The notes below the pieces were generated by a model, which worked only from the letters and a program-made list of their open reading frames with translations, was not told the DNA's origin and searched no databases. Source: Methanoculleus sp. (lineage in GTDB: Archaea > Halobacteriota > Methanomicrobia > Methanomicrobiales > Methanomicrobiaceae). From it: DNA of 44,917 nt. The DNA lies in the NCBI GenBank assembly GCA_011045995.1, contig DSBQ01000022.1, positions 1 to 44,917 on the forward strand, given 5' to 3'. Below, piece by piece: positions 42,749-44,917 of the stretch (the stretch's first letter is position 1; each line of letters opens with the position of its first letter). The position numbers and the translations under genes are program-made.

Positions 42749-43638
42749 TCAACCCGTTCATCGGCGCCATCCTTTTCGTCATCTTCGCCCCTGTACTCGG
42801 CGGTCTTGTCGCAGGAATAGACCGGAAGGTGACCGCCCATATGCAGGGCAGAGTAGGGCCCCCGATACTCCAGCCCTTCTATGACATCTTCAAGCTCTTC
42901 GAGAAGGAGAGCGCTGTGGTCAGGCCGGAGATTAACTTCTATATCTTCTGCTACCTGGTCTTCCTCGTGATTACAGGCGCCATCTTCTTTGCCGGAGAAG
43001 ATATCCTGCTCGTGATCTTCGCGCTCACTCTTGCCCACGTCTTTATCGTAATTGCGGCGTATGCCTCAAGTTCGCCCTATGCCCACGTGGGAGCAGAGCG
43101 TGAACTCCTGATGATGATGGCGGTCGAACCGATGCTGATCCTCGCGGCGGCCGGGATGTATGTGGCCACCGGGTCGTTCTTCGTCGGCGAGATCATCGAC
43201 TTCCAGTTGGGAGGCGGTGGCCTTCTGGTCACCTGGATCCCGCTGCTCTTCATCGGCGTCGTCTATATCCTGACGATCAAGCTCAGAAAGTCGCCTTTCG
43301 ACATCTCCACATCGCACCATGCGCACCAGGAGCTCGTCAAGGGACTGACCACCGAGTTTTCCGGCCCGACGCTTGGGATGTACGAGATCGCCCACCTCTA
43401 CGAGCTGGTCTTCCTGCTCGGGTTCGTCTGGCTCTTCTTTGCCGGATCACCCCTCCTCGGCATCGTGGTGGTGGCAGTCGTCTACTTCCTCGAAATTCTG
43501 ATCGACAATACGAATACCCGTGCCAAGTGGCAGTTTGCCCTGCGCAGTGCGTGGCTGGCGGCCCTTGTCCTGGGTGTCATCAACCTGGTGGCGCTGGTGC
43601 TTGGCATTATTCAACCAGGGACTCTGGGGGTCCTTTAG
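42745..43638 (+). CDS. echB: Ech hydrogenase subunit EchB (NuoH-like)
   Basis: A 297-residue membrane subunit related to NuoH, which links the hydrogenase arm to the ion-pumping module. RVGPPILQPFYDIFKLFEKE near the start, AYASSSPYAHVGAERELLMM, KSPFDISTSHHAHQELVKGL and EFSGPTLGMYEIAHLYEL are conserved, with acidic residues at the loop facing the electron-transfer subunits. About eight membrane helices. It follows echA with overlap and precedes echC by 17 bases. Confidence 0.95.
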   Translation: MINPFIGAILFVIFAPVLGGLVAGIDRKVTAHMQGRVGPPILQPFYDIFKLFEKESAVVRPEINFYIFCYLVFLVITGAIFFAGEDILLVIFALTLAHVFIVIAAYASSSPYAHVGAERELLMMMAVEPMLILAAAGMYVATGSFFVGEIIDFQLGGGGLLVTWIPLLFIGVVYILTIKLRKSPFDISTSHHAHQELVKGLTTEFSGPTLGMYEIAHLYELVFLLGFVWLFFAGSPLLGIVVVAVVYFLEILIDNTNTRAKWQFALRSAWLAALVLGVINLVALVLGIIQPGTLGVL

Positions 43639-43655
43639 GAGGAGGTACGAGAACA

Positions 43656-44105
43656 ATGGCAAACATAACAAAATCCCCGTGGATCATCCACTACGATGGG
43701 TCGTCCTGCAATGGGTGCGATATTGAGGTGCTTGCATGCCTCACCCCCCTCTATGATATCGAGCGGTTTGGCATCATCAACACCGGCAACCCAAAACATG
43801 CCGATATCTTCCTCATCACGGGTGGCATCAACCACCAGAACGTCGAGATCGTGAAAAACACCTATGAACAGATGGTCGATCCCAAGGTCGTCGTGGCCGT
43901 CGGCATCTGTGCCACATCAGGCGGCGTCTTTCGCGAATGCTACAACATCATGGGCGGCGTCGACACGGTGATCCCGGTCGATGTCTATGTCCCCGGATGC
44001 GCCGTACGCCCCGAGGCGATCATTGATGGCGTGGTCCAGGCACTGGGCATCCTTGAGAAGAAACGTGCAAAGCTGGCAGCAGAACAGGGAGGCGCAAAGA
44101 AATGA
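43656..44105 (+). CDS. echC: Ech hydrogenase small subunit EchC (NuoB-like)
   Basis: A 149-residue iron-sulfur subunit. C18 and C21 (SSCNGCDIE), C85 (VGICATSGG) and C115 (VPGCAVRP) bind the single proximal 4Fe-4S cluster that passes electrons to the Ni-Fe site. GGAGGAGGT lies about nine bases before ATG 43656, which decides this start. It faces the cytoplasm and pairs with EchE. It overlaps echD by four bases. Confidence 0.96.
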   Translation: MANITKSPWIIHYDGSSCNGCDIEVLACLTPLYDIERFGIINTGNPKHADIFLITGGINHQNVEIVKNTYEQMVDPKVVVAVGICATSGGVFRECYNIMGGVDTVIPVDVYVPGCAVRPEAIIDGVVQALGILEKKRAKLAAEQGGAKK

Positions 44106-44509
44106 AAACGCAGAACACCACGCTGAGGGAGATTGCGGTCAGCGACCTCGTCACGGAAGCCGGCGCCTTCAAGGCAAAGAGATACCGTCTCGTGCAGATT
44201 GGCTGCACCGGCATTGGGGATGCATACGAGATCAACTACACCTTCGACAAGAACTATGTCTTTGAAACCGTGCGCATCACCGTTCACGACGGCGATGTAA
44301 TCCCCTCGATAGCAGAACACTACTGGGCCTCATTCGTCTATGAAAATGAGATCCACGACCTTTACGGCCTCACGGTGGATGGCATGAGTGTTGACTTCAG
44401 CGGCCACCTCATTCATACGGCCACGAAAAACCCGTTCAGGAACCCGCCTGAGGTCACCAAGATGGAAAAAGAGAAACCTGCAGCCGAACCAAAGGAAGGT
44501 GATGCCTGA
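44102..44509 (+). CDS. echD: Ech hydrogenase subunit EchD (NuoC-like)
   Basis: A 135-residue soluble subunit related to NuoC. GAFKAKRYRLVQIGCTGIGD, FETVRITVHDGDVIPSIAEH and YENEIHDLYGLTVDG match the family core; the tail is charged. It has no cofactor of its own and holds the small and large subunits together. Start ATG 44102 overlaps echC; the stop overlaps echE (TGATG). Confidence 0.93.
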   Translation: MKTQNTTLREIAVSDLVTEAGAFKAKRYRLVQIGCTGIGDAYEINYTFDKNYVFETVRITVHDGDVIPSIAEHYWASFVYENEIHDLYGLTVDGMSVDFSGHLIHTATKNPFRNPPEVTKMEKEKPAAEPKEGDA

Positions 44510-44917
44510 TGGCCGGCAGACAGATTGTGGTCCCCTTCGGCCCGCAGCACCCGGTGCTCCCCGAACCCATCCACCTTGACCTCGTCCTCGAAGATGAGAC
44601 GGTCGTTGAGGCAGTGCCTTCCATCGGCTATATTCACCGCGGCCTGGAGAAGCTCGTCGAGAAACGCGAATACACCGATTATATCAGAATTGCAGAACGC
44701 ATCTGTGGCATCTGCTCCTTCACCCATTCGGTGACCTACGCCGAGGCCGTGGAGAAGACGATGGGACTCGAGGTCCCCCCCCGTGCCCATTACATCCGGA
44801 CCATCCTGATGGAGTACTCAAGGCTGCACTCCCATATGCTCTGGCTGGGCCTCGCCGCCGATGCGATGGGATTCGAAAACCTCTTCATGAACTCCTGGCG
44901 CATCAGGGAGGAGATAC
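44509..44917 (+). CDS. echE: Ech hydrogenase large subunit EchE, 3' end outside window
   Basis: The first 136 codons of the NuoD-like [NiFe] large subunit. FGPQHPVLPEPIHLDLVLED is the start typical of this family, and RICGICSFTHS (C66 and C69) is the N-terminal half of the Ni-Fe ligand set; the second pair of Cys lies beyond the edge. It makes or oxidises H2 with ferredoxin as partner. echF would be expected next. Confidence 0.96.
   Translation, partial: MAGRQIVVPFGPQHPVLPEPIHLDLVLEDETVVEAVPSIGYIHRGLEKLVEKREYTDYIRIAERICGICSFTHSVTYAEAVEKTMGLEVPPRAHYIRTILMEYSRLHSHMLWLGLAADAMGFENLFMNSWRIREEI

Noticed and set aside
1-44917. tRNA or rRNA genes
   Set aside because: I found no cloverleaf-like segment or rRNA-like sequence in the gaps between genes; a covariance search could still reveal one.

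Overview
The window is a piece of a methanogenic archaeal chromosome, most likely of the order Methanomicrobiales (Methanofollis/Methanoculleus-like; the genus is inferred, not shown). The support is a complete A-type ATP synthase operon, membrane LonB protease, group II chaperonin, Ech-type energy-converting hydrogenase, an archaellin-like protein, archaeal TATA boxes with leaderless or short-leader starts, and GC-rich genes separated by AT-rich spacers.

Layout. 1-11.9 kb is mostly solitary housekeeping and hypothetical genes: a 5'-truncated DUF4013 membrane protein, phosphoglycerate kinase, a small CxxC-x17-CxxC protein, two unknown membrane proteins, a MerR/GyrI-like regulator, a secreted protein of two near-identical PEGA-like repeats, a flavoprotein, a membrane protein with a His/acid-rich exported domain, an acetate transporter, an MBL-fold hydrolase, and the ACT-domain/UPF0210 pair.

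11.9-18.8 kb is an accessory, recombination-scarred segment. It holds a C-terminal remnant of an AlkD-like gene, a two-gene operon (IPT/TIG membrane protein plus a metallophosphoesterase whose catalytic fold is interrupted by a membrane bundle), an unusual MNT/HEPN pair (wHTH-insert-nucleotidyltransferase and HEPN-TPR fusion), a flavodoxin and a hicBA pair. Each toxin-antitoxin-like pair lies between an intact gene and a degenerate, internally deleted copy of that gene in the same orientation: flavodoxin for MNT/HEPN, atpD for hicBA.

18.8-27.1 kb (minus strand) is the A1A0 ATP synthase operon atpHIKECFABD. 27.5-30.4 kb holds a zinc-ribbon/unknown pair, a lone archaellin-like gene, a frameshifted aminotransferase and a BofA-family gene. 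30.4-35.2 kb is the pmbA/tldD pair and lonB; 35.3-37.2 kb carries prs, a Nob1-like PIN nuclease and gfcR. A DUF4143 ATPase and a thermosome gene follow, divergently transcribed, and the window ends in echABCDE, with echE cut by the edge.

Functionally, Ech couples ferredoxin/H2 chemistry to an ion gradient and the ATP synthase uses or builds that gradient; LonB, thermosome and TldD/PmbA handle protein quality and processing. The region most worth study is 15.2-18.9 kb.
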